Shown one piece after another: positions 7,210-14,962 of a stretch of 59,580 bases of DNA (position 1 is its first letter; each line of letters begins with the position of its first letter). Under the pieces are notes generated by a model. The model did no database searches. It saw only the letters and a list, made by a program, of their open reading frames with translations, and was not told where the DNA came from. The position numbers were made by a program, and so were the translations under genes. The DNA comes from JACTUA01 sp964551875 (GTDB taxonomy: Archaea > Halobacteriota > Methanomicrobia > Methanomicrobiales > JACTUA01): NCBI GenBank assembly GCA_964551875.1, contig CAZKEV010000008.1, positions 1 to 59,580 on the forward strand, given 5' to 3'.

Positions 7210-10200
7210 ATGTTCGGGGGTGACCATCAATTAAAAGATCATATAAAAGGGGATTTACATACTCAAATCGAAAATATCTGGAGATTAGGCAGAGAAATAT
7301 ACCATAATTTCCAAGAAGGAGATACAAATCAAGGATCAAACCATTGTTATGCAGTAGACCGGAATTTAGCTCTTTTAATTCAGAAATGCAATAAAATTGA
7401 TCATTTCAAAGAAATTGACCTGTTCATTCTCTCTGCGGCGGCATGCCTCCATGATATTGGAAAAGTTCATATTAAGAAAATTAATGAAATGGTTGGAGAG
7501 ATTGACGGAGATGCTATTGACCATGGAAAAAGGTCAGAATTGATTATAGTTAATTATTATGAAAAATTGGGATTAGAACGACATCAAGCAGTGCCTGTGG
7601 CACGAATCGCGGGAGTACATTCTAACAAATCCTTTGAAGATCTTCTTGAAATGCATTATGTTATAGGAGATCCTTCTCAAGAGAGCGCTGACATACGAGA
7701 ACTTGCTGCCTTATTCTGTTTAGCTGATACTTTAGATACATCGTCAAAACGAGCCCCCGAATTAATAGGTGAATTACGATATTTGAATGGAGAAATACCC
7801 CAAAAATGGCTTGGAAGACAAGCGATTAGTGGCTGGCATCTTGATCATGATCGAAATATTATCTTCCAAGCAAATCCGAGGATTGAGGAAGTCGATGCTG
7901 TTCGTGAAGCTATTGCAATGATAAGGGAAGAGCTCACATCTAGCGTTCCGTTATTACAATTATATGGGTATCCATTCGAGATTGGAGCACCCGAAATTAG
8001 TGATATTCTTTATGAGACTTATCTCAAATCTGAGGCCATCCATGCGCGGCCTTTTCCCGGAATGGCATCGTACTCGAAGAATGATGCTGGAACATTCAAG
8101 GGACGGGACGGAGAAATATCTAAATTACTCGCGAATGTTAATTACTATCAAATCAGTGTCCTCGTCGGAGAATCCGGAGCTGGTAAAACTTCACTTATTC
8201 AAGCCGGGCTTTTTCCTCGATTGAGTATAGGTCCCTGGAAATGTGTCTGGACGAGACCTCTCGGTAATCCCCTGGACTCGATTGGAAATATGATTTGGTC
8301 GGCATTTTTTGACAACCCTTTGGATCCAACAATGAATATTTCAGGTATCATAAGGAAAGTTGGAACCTATTGTAAACCCCAAAAAGTGCTAATAGCTATC
8401 GATCAATTCGAAGATGTTCTCCGATACAGAGACCCTAACGTATTAGAAGAACTTTCATATGCTTTTAGTGCTGTTCAGTCAGGAACCCCCTCCAACCTTA
8501 GGATTCTGCTGGCCTATCGAGAAGATTCCACCGTCAGGTTAAATTCACGACTACTAAAAAGAATCACTGGAGACCCAAGAGGATTGCCAAGCGTTGAATT
8601 GGAACGCCTTAGTCGACTTGGCGCCAAAGCTGCAATTCTTGCTGGTTTAAAACGTGCAGAAATCGGTCTTGATCCACAGGTTGCGCAAGGCGAGAAGGAA
8701 CTCCTTGAGACAATTCTAGACGATATAATGAGAGGGGAGGAGTTAATTTTTCCACCGTATCTTCAAATGGTGATCGAGACTTTATGCAAGAAAGTGACTC
8801 CTGCAAATCCCGTCATCACCAAAGATCTTTATCAGAATCAATTGGGTGGCGCCGACACCATCATTGCAAGGTATCTAATTGATTTGATAAATGAATTTGG
8901 TGAAAAACGTGAAGAAGCAAAGGGGATATTGATTGCTCTCACTTCTTCATCCGGAAGAAAAATCCAGAAAAATATTCAAGATCTACACCGGATGACCGGA
9001 ATTCAAATGGAGGATTTGCAGGCACTCTTACCCTTAATGGTTGACCGAAGAATAATTCGGTCCCTTGGGGAAGACACCTATGAAATCATCCATGATTATC
9101 TCGGCGACCTTATTGTGAAAGAATGGATAACAACAGAAGAGAGGGAGATCAAATTTCACCAAGATCAATTCCGAGCATTTTTTGACAAATATCTAAAATT
9201 ACGTGCTCCGATCATCGATACGCAATCTCTTGCTGCCTTATATCAGTTTCGAGATAAAATCAAAATTAAAGAAGAACATTATCCCTTTATCGTATGTAAT
9301 TGCCTTCTGGGATTTAACGGGTTGGGATGGTATTGGTTAAGGGGAGTGGAGAGAGAGACTCTACTGAATATAGTAAGAGAGCATTTAAATCATGAAATTC
9401 CAGAAATCCGAAAAAATGTTCTAAATATTTTATCTAATCATGGAGATCAAACCGATAGAGAAGCGATCCTTTCAGCGTTGAAAGATAAATCTAGTAATGT
9501 CAAAAGAGCCGCTGCAAGAGCTTTCGTAAAAATTGCTATTCATGATGATCAAGAAAAAATCATAGCGATGTTAGAGGATAGAGATTACATTATTCGTAAT
9601 ACAGCATCAGACGCATTTGTAAAAATTTCAGCTCCCCAAGACAGGGATATTATTCTGCAATTATTAAAAGGTGAAAGAAGAACCGTAAAGTGGGCTGCCG
9701 CTGAAGCATTCGTTAATATTGCAGGTCAAAATGATCGCGACACAATTATTGCTATGTTAAATGAAGATGATTGGGCTATTCAGGAAGCAGCAGTAAAGGC
9801 TTTGGTAAAAATATCTCCCCCCAATGACCGAACCACTTTTAAGATTGTTGTTAAATTCCTTGAAAGCGAAAAATGGGGTATTAGGCTGGCTGCAGTTGAA
9901 GCATTCGGTCAGATCGTATCTTTAAATGACAGAGAATTAATTCTTGCAATGTTAAAAAATAATGACCAAATAAGTTGGATGGTTATCGCAGAAGCATTCC
10001 CTAAAATTGCTACTCTCAATGACGGGAAAATTATTAAAAAAATGCTGAAACGGAATAGATTTTTCAGAAAATCTGCTGTGAAAGCTTTAGGAAGAATCGG
10101 GCTACCAGGAACACTAGCAACTATTCGGAGTATGCTAGAGGATAAAAATGAAGATGTGAGACGAACTGCAATCGAGGAATTGGGTCGGATATCCACCGAT

Positions 10201-10431
10201 CCGAAAGATTGGGAAATCATTATCAGAATGCTAAAAGATTATAACGAGGCTGTTCGGGATACTGCTATAGAGGTATTAAATAAAATTGTACCTCCGAATG
10301 CTCAAGGGACCATTTTAGATTCTTTTGTTCAGGAAGCCCAAGGATGGGGTGATGGACATACCGGAGCCTTTAAAATATTATCCAAGCTAGATCGGGAATT
10401 CTATTCTCCTTTTAAGAAAAATAAAACTTAA
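7210..10431 (+). CDS. HD hydrolase - STAND NTPase - HEAT-repeat protein (candidate defence/stress effector)
   Basis: A 1073-residue three-part protein. Residues ~1-250 form an HD phosphohydrolase-like domain: His45, the HD doublet at 81-82 in ACLHDIGK, then DHGKRSE, AGVHSNKSF and the late Asp in FCLADTLD. Residues ~278-700 are a STAND-type NTPase: the linker ARPFPGMASYSKNDAGTFKGRD, Walker A GESGAGKTS at 320-328, Walker B VLIAIDQFEDVL near 393-404 and ILLAYRED. Residues ~727-1060 are about ten HEAT-like repeats of ~32 residues. STAND proteins typically detect a ligand with C-terminal repeats, oligomerise and switch on an N-terminal effector; here the effector would be a nucleotide- or nucleic-acid-cleaving HD enzyme (inference). 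It is strongly AT-rich with no Shine-Dalgarno before the ATG, consistent with horizontal transfer. Confidence 0.9.
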   Translation: MFGGDHQLKDHIKGDLHTQIENIWRLGREIYHNFQEGDTNQGSNHCYAVDRNLALLIQKCNKIDHFKEIDLFILSAAACLHDIGKVHIKKINEMVGEIDGDAIDHGKRSELIIVNYYEKLGLERHQAVPVARIAGVHSNKSFEDLLEMHYVIGDPSQESADIRELAALFCLADTLDTSSKRAPELIGELRYLNGEIPQKWLGRQAISGWHLDHDRNIIFQANPRIEEVDAVREAIAMIREELTSSVPLLQLYGYPFEIGAPEISDILYETYLKSEAIHARPFPGMASYSKNDAGTFKGRDGEISKLLANVNYYQISVLVGESGAGKTSLIQAGLFPRLSIGPWKCVWTRPLGNPLDSIGNMIWSAFFDNPLDPTMNISGIIRKVGTYCKPQKVLIAIDQFEDVLRYRDPNVLEELSYAFSAVQSGTPSNLRILLAYREDSTVRLNSRLLKRITGDPRGLPSVELERLSRLGAKAAILAGLKRAEIGLDPQVAQGEKELLETILDDIMRGEELIFPPYLQMVIETLCKKVTPANPVITKDLYQNQLGGADTIIARYLIDLINEFGEKREEAKGILIALTSSSGRKIQKNIQDLHRMTGIQMEDLQALLPLMVDRRIIRSLGEDTYEIIHDYLGDLIVKEWITTEEREIKFHQDQFRAFFDKYLKLRAPIIDTQSLAALYQFRDKIKIKEEHYPFIVCNCLLGFNGLGWYWLRGVERETLLNIVREHLNHEIPEIRKNVLNILSNHGDQTDREAILSALKDKSSNVKRAAARAFVKIAIHDDQEKIIAMLEDRDYIIRNTASDAFVKISAPQDRDIILQLLKGERRTVKWAAAEAFVNIAGQNDRDTIIAMLNEDDWAIQEAAVKALVKISPPNDRTTFKIVVKFLESEKWGIRLAAVEAFGQIVSLNDRELILAMLKNNDQISWMVIAEAFPKIATLNDGKIIKKMLKRNRFFRKSAVKALGRIGLPGTLATIRSMLEDKNEDVRRTAIEELGRISTDPKDWEIIIRMLKDYNEAVRDTAIEVLNKIVPPNAQGTILDSFVQEAQGWGDGHTGAFKILSKLDREFYSPFKKNKT

Positions 10432-10527
10432 CCAATAATAATCGCAGGACTAAACAAATAAACTCTGCTTTAGACTGGGAAATTTAAATTGGCCCATATG
10501 AAAAAAGATATCTTAATTTTCTTCGGA

Positions 10528-11421
10528 TTATTCCCAAATTAGAAATTGTGGCGAACGCTGATCAATAGAATTTGGGATTTCTTCGGCGCGTTTCAAGGCC
10601 GTCTCGCAGTACTCCCTTGATACGTCGATCCCGATGAACCTGCGGCCGAGCGCCCTGGCAACCCGGGTCGTGGTACCGGCGCCGTTGAAGGGGTCGAGGA
10701 CGAGGTCCCCGCGGTAGGAGAAGAGCTTCATCACCCTCCTGGGGAGCTCCTCGGGGAACATGGCCGGGTGGTTGTGCTCCCTCATCCGGTGCTCGGGTGG
10801 GAAGGTCCACTTCGCCATCACCCATTCCTTGAACTCGTCCACGGTGATATCGATGTCCTCCCGGCGCCCTGCCTTCTTGTGGGTCTCCTTGTCGAAGATC
10901 TCGATGAACTCCCAGGTGTATTTCAGGTAGGGCATTGACGGGGACTTCCAGGACCCCCAGGCGGTGTACTTGGCATTATAGTTGTTCTTCTCCCAGAGCA
11001 CCTCGGCCTTCCAGAGGAACCCTGCGTCCATGAGCTGCCGGGAGATCAGGTGGTGGGTGGGGATGTAGTCCGAGAAGAGGGGCTGGATGTTCACTGCAAT
11101 CCTGCCTCCGGGCTTCACCACCCGGTGGCACTCCCTCCATACCCCGGCCAGGCGCTGGAAGTATTCGTTCCACTCGCGGGTATCATCCCTGTTGTCACCG
11201 GCATAGGCATGGCCAAAGTTGTAGGGGGGCGAGGTGAGGACAAGGTCGACGCTCGCCGGTGGGATCGCCCTGAGCACGGCCTCCGCATCCCCGCAGATGA
11301 TCCGGTTCTCGAAAGCGCGTATCCCTTCGGGTTCGTCGGTCGGGATCCGGTCCTTCCGGTCCTTGGTACCCCTCCGGATCCGCTCCTTCCCAGGCTTGTC
11401 CCGCACCTTCTCAGGTCTCAT
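10528..11421 (-). CDS. Site-specific DNA methyltransferase (beta class, N4-C or N6-A)
   Basis: Adds a methyl group to an exocyclic amino group in DNA. Catalytic motif IV is LVLTSPPYNFGHAYAG near residue 66, and the SAM-binding motif I (LDPFNGAGTTTRVARALGRRFIGID) comes after it near residue 240. The IV-before-I order defines the beta class, and TSPPY is common among N4-cytosine enzymes. I prefer the start at 11421 (MRPEKVRDK), which has a GGTGG ribosome-binding site; a GTG at 11460 would add 13 residues translated from a palindromic repeat. No restriction endonuclease is adjacent, so it is an orphan. It is GC-rich like the chromosome and faces tail-to-tail with the AT-rich HD-STAND gene. Confidence 0.92.
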   Translation of the reverse strand: MRPEKVRDKPGKERIRRGTKDRKDRIPTDEPEGIRAFENRIICGDAEAVLRAIPPASVDLVLTSPPYNFGHAYAGDNRDDTREWNEYFQRLAGVWRECHRVVKPGGRIAVNIQPLFSDYIPTHHLISRQLMDAGFLWKAEVLWEKNNYNAKYTAWGSWKSPSMPYLKYTWEFIEIFDKETHKKAGRREDIDITVDEFKEWVMAKWTFPPEHRMREHNHPAMFPEELPRRVMKLFSYRGDLVLDPFNGAGTTTRVARALGRRFIGIDVSREYCETALKRAEEIPNSIDQRSPQFLIWE

Positions 11422-11424
11422 TGG

Positions 11425-11555
11425 CCACCGGTACCCTTGAGGAACCGGTTGGTCCGTCACCCGGTTCCCTTGAGGAACCGGTTGCTTCTCAACCAGTTCC
11501 CTTTAGGAACTGGTTAGTCGCAATGCTCTCAGCCAGTTCCTTTCAGAAACCGGTT
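11425..11555. repeat. Four tandem palindromes upstream of the DNA methyltransferase gene
   Basis: Four inverted repeats centred at about 11438, 11471, 11503 and 11543. Each has two 8-10-base arms around a 5-base spacer (CTTGA, CTTGA, CTTTA, TTTCA). Unit 2 is perfect (CCGGTTCC / GGAACCGG) and unit 3 is perfect with different arms (AACCAGTTCC / GGAACTGGTT), so changes in one arm are matched in the other. Units 1 and 4 are imperfect. They lie directly before the preferred methyltransferase start. Centre-to-centre spacing is 33, 32 and 40 bases. They could be operator sites for a dimeric regulator or a run of RNA hairpins. Confidence 0.8.
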
Positions 11556-11714
11556 GGTCTCCAGAGTGTTTAAGAGTAGCCACCAACGGCCTGGATCTTC
11601 CGTCTTCCGGGGCCGGAGTGCCCTCCGGATGGCCTTATGCAGCTGGCTTCTCCTCATGATGACCGGGTACCGTACCGCCCTCGCGGCGATGAAGTCGAAG
11701 GTTGCTCCGTACAT
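11529..11714 (-). CDS. Possible small basic protein, or gene remnant
   Basis: A 61-codon open frame upstream of, and in the same direction as, the methyltransferase gene. Codon third positions are mostly G or C as in neighbouring genes, and the peptide is basic with a WWLLLN stretch (MRRSQLHKAIRRALRPRK in the middle). The last residues and stop fall inside the fourth palindrome. I see no ribosome-binding site at either candidate start (11714 or the internal ATG for MRRSQ) and no recognised domain. It could be a small gene, the tail of a broken gene, or chance. Confidence 0.25.
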   Translation of the reverse strand: MYGATFDFIAARAVRYPVIMRRSQLHKAIRRALRPRKTEDPGRWWLLLNTLETNRFLKGTG

Positions 11715-11750
11715 AGGAGAGAAAGGTGGGGAGGACGATAAACCCCTTCA

Positions 11751-11805
11751 GGGTGCGGGAGGTGAAAGTAAAGAGATCCCCGCCATCCTCTCCTTTCCCG
11801 CACCC
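11751..11805 (+). promoter_or_regulatory. Inverted repeat in the sufCB leader region
   Basis: A 10-base perfect inverted repeat, GGGTGCGGGA at 11751-11760 and TCCCGCACCC at 11796-11805, separated by 35 bases and ending 52 bases before the sufC ATG. It could be a terminator-like hairpin closing upstream transcription or a regulatory leader for the iron-sulfur assembly genes. The AT-rich CTTTAATCATATG about 40 bases before the start may hold the TATA element. No functional evidence is visible beyond the symmetry and position. Confidence 0.4.
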
Positions 11806-11857
11806 CGTCGCGGGCGAGGCTTTAATCATATGTGGGGAGACATACATCTGCGTTCAT

Positions 11858-12589
11858 ATGCTTGAGATCACGGACCTGCATGTCGAGGTGGGGGAGAAGG
11901 AGATCCTCCATGACATCAACTTAAAGATCGGGGACGGGGAGACCCATGTCCTCATGGGGCCGAACGGCTCGGGGAAGAGCACCCTCCTCATGACCATCAT
12001 GGGATTCTCGGGCTACAAGGTCACCCAGGGGAAGATCGTGTACAACGGGAAGGAGATCACCCACCTGCCGGTGAACGAGCGGGCGAAGGCCGGGATAGGC
12101 CTCATGTTCCAGCGCCCGCCCACGGTCGGGGGGCTGAAGCTCGGGAAGCTCCTCACCGCCACCTCGGGGGAGCCAAAGGAAGCCATCGACGGCTATGCAA
12201 AGGAGGTGAACATGCAGAACTTCCTCGGGAGGGACGTCAACAAGGGGTTCTCCGGGGGGGAGATCAAACGGAGCGAGATCCTCCAGCTCATGGTCCAGCA
12301 CCCTGACTTCGTGATGCTCGACGAGCCCGAGAGCGGGGTGGACCTCGAGAACATCTCCCTCATTGGGGCCACCATCGGGAAGCTCCTGGAGAAGGACAAG
12401 CATATCGTCAACAGGAAGAAGAGCGGGCTCATCATTACCCACACGGGGTTCATCCTTGATTACCTGGATGCGAACGTGGGCCACATGATGTGCGACGGGG
12501 CGATCAAGTGCCGGGGAAGCCCCCGGGAGATGCTCAAGGAGATCAAGGCAAGAGGTTACCGGGAGTGCATGGAATGCCAGAAAGTATAG
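11858..12589 (+). CDS. sufC: Fe-S cluster assembly ATPase SufC
   Basis: Cytosolic ABC-type ATPase that works with SufB to build iron-sulfur clusters. The 243 residues contain Walker A GPNGSGKST at 34-42, the Q-loop MFQRPPTVGG, the ABC signature FSGGEIKRSEI, Walker B FVMLDEPESGVD, and the H-loop GLIITHTGFILDY. PESGVD and KRSEI are SufC-type variants. The start at 11858 (MLEITDLHVEVGEKEIL) fits the family; the longer open frame upstream crosses the leader hairpin. It overlaps sufB by 16 bases. This is the minimal archaeal SufBC system, important for methanogens with their many Fe-S enzymes. Confidence 0.96.
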   Translation: MLEITDLHVEVGEKEILHDINLKIGDGETHVLMGPNGSGKSTLLMTIMGFSGYKVTQGKIVYNGKEITHLPVNERAKAGIGLMFQRPPTVGGLKLGKLLTATSGEPKEAIDGYAKEVNMQNFLGRDVNKGFSGGEIKRSEILQLMVQHPDFVMLDEPESGVDLENISLIGATIGKLLEKDKHIVNRKKSGLIITHTGFILDYLDANVGHMMCDGAIKCRGSPREMLKEIKARGYRECMECQKV

Positions 12590-13686
12590 GTGTGCCCTCC
12601 ATCTCCCCCGAGGACCGGGAGCGGCTGCAGCAGTCCGGGATCGAGCTTTCGATGATCAACCGGTGCGGCTCCTACATGCAGGCGAACCAGGATATCCTGC
12701 ACGCCACCTGCTCTGCGGAGGGGATCGAGGTTCTCTCCATCGCCGATGCTCTCAAGCAGTACGACTGGCTGCAGGATTACTCCTGGAAGGTCATGCCAAA
12801 GGACAGGGACCAGTATACGAAAGCCGTCGCCGCCCAGGAGAACCCGAAGGGATATGTCATCATCGGGCGGAAGGGGACAAAGAACATCCTCCCCGTCCAG
12901 GCATGCCTGTTCCTGGGGCGCGAGCAGATCCAGTATGTCCATAACATCATCATCGCCGAAGAAGGGGCGGAACTGCACATCGTCTCGGGGTGCGCGAGCG
13001 GGAAGCACGTCGGGAAAGGGGGTGCCCACTACGGGATCTCGGAGTTCTACGTGAAGAAGAACGCGAAGATCTCCTTCACCATGATCCACACCTGGGGCGA
13101 GGAGATCGAGGTCTACCCCCGTTCCGCCTCTATCGTCGAGGAGAACGGCACCTTCCTCTCCAACTACATCTGCATGCAGCCGGTGAAGAAGGTGCAGATG
13201 TACCCGACGGCCAATCTCAACGGCGAGAACGCGGTGGCACGGTTCTCGAGTATCGTCATCGCCTCACCGACCTCGTACCTGGACATCGGGTCCCGCGCCA
13301 TCCTCGGGGCAAAGGGGGCGAGCGCGGAGCTCATCACCCGTGCCATCACAAGGGGCGGCACCATCATCTCGCGGGGGGAGATCAAAGGGAACACCGACCA
13401 CACGCGAGGCCACCTGGAGTGCAAGGGGCTCATCCTCAGGGACGGGGTCATCCATGCCATCCCCGAGATCGAGGGATCGGTGGTGGGGACCGAGCTCTCC
13501 CACGAGGCGGCGGTCGGGAAGATCGCGCAGGACGAGATCGAGTACCTCATGGCCCGGGGCCTCTCCGAGGAGGAGGCGACGGCGACCATCATCAGGGGCT
13601 TCCTCGATGTGAAGATCACCGGCCTCCCCGAAGTCCTCCAGAAGCAGATCGACGCGGCCATCGACAAGGCGGAGTCAGGGTTTTAG
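12574..13686 (+). CDS. sufB: Fe-S cluster assembly scaffold SufB (SufBD family)
   Basis: Scaffold partner of SufC on which Fe-S clusters are assembled. It is 370 residues, starting inside the end of sufC at 12574 (MPESIGVPSISPEDRERL). The C-terminal half has the SufBD beta-helix pattern (ARFSSIVIASPTSYLDIGSRAILGAKGASAELITRAI) followed by GHLECKGLILRDGVIHAIPEIEG, SHEAAVGKIAQDEIEYLMARGLSEEEATATII, the conserved C-terminal SufB/SufD segment. No sufD, sufS or sufU is next to it, as is usual in methanogens that take sulfur from sources other than cysteine. The pcm gene starts at the base after its stop codon. Confidence 0.95.
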   Translation: MPESIGVPSISPEDRERLQQSGIELSMINRCGSYMQANQDILHATCSAEGIEVLSIADALKQYDWLQDYSWKVMPKDRDQYTKAVAAQENPKGYVIIGRKGTKNILPVQACLFLGREQIQYVHNIIIAEEGAELHIVSGCASGKHVGKGGAHYGISEFYVKKNAKISFTMIHTWGEEIEVYPRSASIVEENGTFLSNYICMQPVKKVQMYPTANLNGENAVARFSSIVIASPTSYLDIGSRAILGAKGASAELITRAITRGGTIISRGEIKGNTDHTRGHLECKGLILRDGVIHAIPEIEGSVVGTELSHEAAVGKIAQDEIEYLMARGLSEEEATATIIRGFLDVKITGLPEVLQKQIDAAIDKAESGF

Positions 13687-14346
13687 ATGCCGATCGATCC
13701 CTTCACCGAGCAGCGCCGGCGGATGGTGGAGCAGCAGATCCGCGCCCGGGGTATCCGCAACGAGCGGGTGCTCGCGGCGATGGAGAAGCTGCCCAGGCAC
13801 GTCTTTGTTCCCGAGGATGAGAGAAGGATGGCGTACGATGACCGGCCCCTGCCCATCGGCGACGGCCAGACCATATCCCAGCCCTACATCGTGGCGCTCA
13901 TGACCGATCTCCTCGACCCGCATGTCGGGGACAGGATCCTGGAGATCGGTGCCGGGAGCGGGTACCAGGCTGCCATCCTCGCAGAGCTCGCCTCCGAGGT
14001 TATCACCATCGAGCGCATCCCTGCGGTGGCCGCCCGGGCAAGGAGGAACCTCTCCACGGCAGGCAGCCGCCACGTGGATGTGATCGTGGCCGACGGGACC
14101 CTGGGGTACCCCAAGAAGGCACCTTACCAGGGGATCCTCGTCACGGCAGGGACTCCTGACGTCCCCCCTCCGCTCATCGGCCAGCTTGCGGACGGCGGCA
14201 GGCTTGTCGCCCCCGTCGGGCCGCACGGGATCCAGGAGCTGGTCCGTATCGTGAGGGAAGGGGAGAGGATCCGGCGGGAATCCCACGGGGGGGTCGTCTT
14301 CGTCCCCCTCATCGGGGAGCACGGGTGGAGGGAGGATGAGGAGTAG
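13687..14346 (+). CDS. pcm: Protein-L-isoaspartate O-methyltransferase
   Basis: Repairs aged proteins by methylating L-isoaspartyl residues using S-adenosylmethionine. The 219-residue protein has the SAM-binding motif ILEIGAGSGYQAAILAEL, the preceding substrate loop RPLPIGDGQTISQPYIVALMTDLL, and the later VIVADGTLGYPKKAPYQGILVTAG and LVAPVGPHGIQELVRI. All match the PIMT family and length. It begins directly after sufB and overlaps the cyclase gene by 11 bases, so it appears to be part of the sufC-sufB-pcm transcription unit. Confidence 0.96.
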   Translation: MPIDPFTEQRRRMVEQQIRARGIRNERVLAAMEKLPRHVFVPEDERRMAYDDRPLPIGDGQTISQPYIVALMTDLLDPHVGDRILEIGAGSGYQAAILAELASEVITIERIPAVAARARRNLSTAGSRHVDVIVADGTLGYPKKAPYQGILVTAGTPDVPPPLIGQLADGGRLVAPVGPHGIQELVRIVREGERIRRESHGGVVFVPLIGEHGWREDEE

Positions 14347-14962
14347 GGGGATCCTCGATCTCACCCGGCCCCTGGGCGAGGGGGTTCCCGTCTATCCCGG
14401 GGACGCGGGGCCGGTCTTCCAGCGGGTGGAGCGGGACGGGTATACCTGCACCGATCTCCGGCTCACCACGCACACGGGAACCCATTTGGATGCCCCTTCT
14501 CACTATCTCTCCAACGGAGCGACCGTGGACCGGATTCCCCTTCAACAGCTCATGGGAAAGGTCCGCGTCCTGGAGATGGAGGATGCCGGGGATGCAATCA
14601 CGGCCGGGGCTCTCTCGGGAAAGCTGCAGGGCGTGAAGAGGGTTCTCGTCAAGACCAGGGCGTCCGGGACCCGGTCCTTTGGTCCGGAATTTCCCCATCT
14701 CACATTCGACGCAGCCCGGCTCCTGGCGGGTGCCGGTATCATCGTTGTGGGAATCGATTCCCTTTCCATCGAGGCCCCGGGAGGGGACGGCTCCGTGCAC
14801 CGCGAACTCCTGGGGAGAGGGATCTCCATCCTGGAGCTCCTGGACCTCTCGGGGATCGCAGAGGGTGATTACTTCATGGTGGCGCTCCCCCTCAGGCTGG
14901 AGGGGCTCGATGGCTCCCCTGCGAGGGTGATCCTCCTTGAGAACGAGGTGGGCATGGCATGA
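14336..14962 (+). CDS. Cyclase/KynB-like metal-dependent hydrolase
   Basis: A 208-residue member of the cyclase family (arylformamidase/KynB fold). The diagnostic metal-binding motif is LTTHTGTHLDAPSHY near residue 45, and DLTRPLGEGVPVYPGD at the N-terminus is also typical. The family includes kynurenine formamidase and isatin hydrolase, but no tryptophan catabolism genes are nearby, so the substrate is unknown. A good GGAGGGAGG site precedes the ATG. It overlaps pcm upstream and its stop overlaps the next ATG (ATGA), indicating cotranscription. Confidence 0.9.
   Translation: MRSRGILDLTRPLGEGVPVYPGDAGPVFQRVERDGYTCTDLRLTTHTGTHLDAPSHYLSNGATVDRIPLQQLMGKVRVLEMEDAGDAITAGALSGKLQGVKRVLVKTRASGTRSFGPEFPHLTFDAARLLAGAGIIVVGIDSLSIEAPGGDGSVHRELLGRGISILELLDLSGIAEGDYFMVALPLRLEGLDGSPARVILLENEVGMA

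Noticed and set aside
10528..10825. Second methyltransferase fragment on the minus strand (87 codons)
   Set aside because: It is a different frame of the methyltransferase gene itself.
11554..11865. A 103-codon plus-strand frame before sufC
   Set aside because: It crosses the palindrome region and the leader hairpin, has no ribosome-binding site, and ends within sufC.
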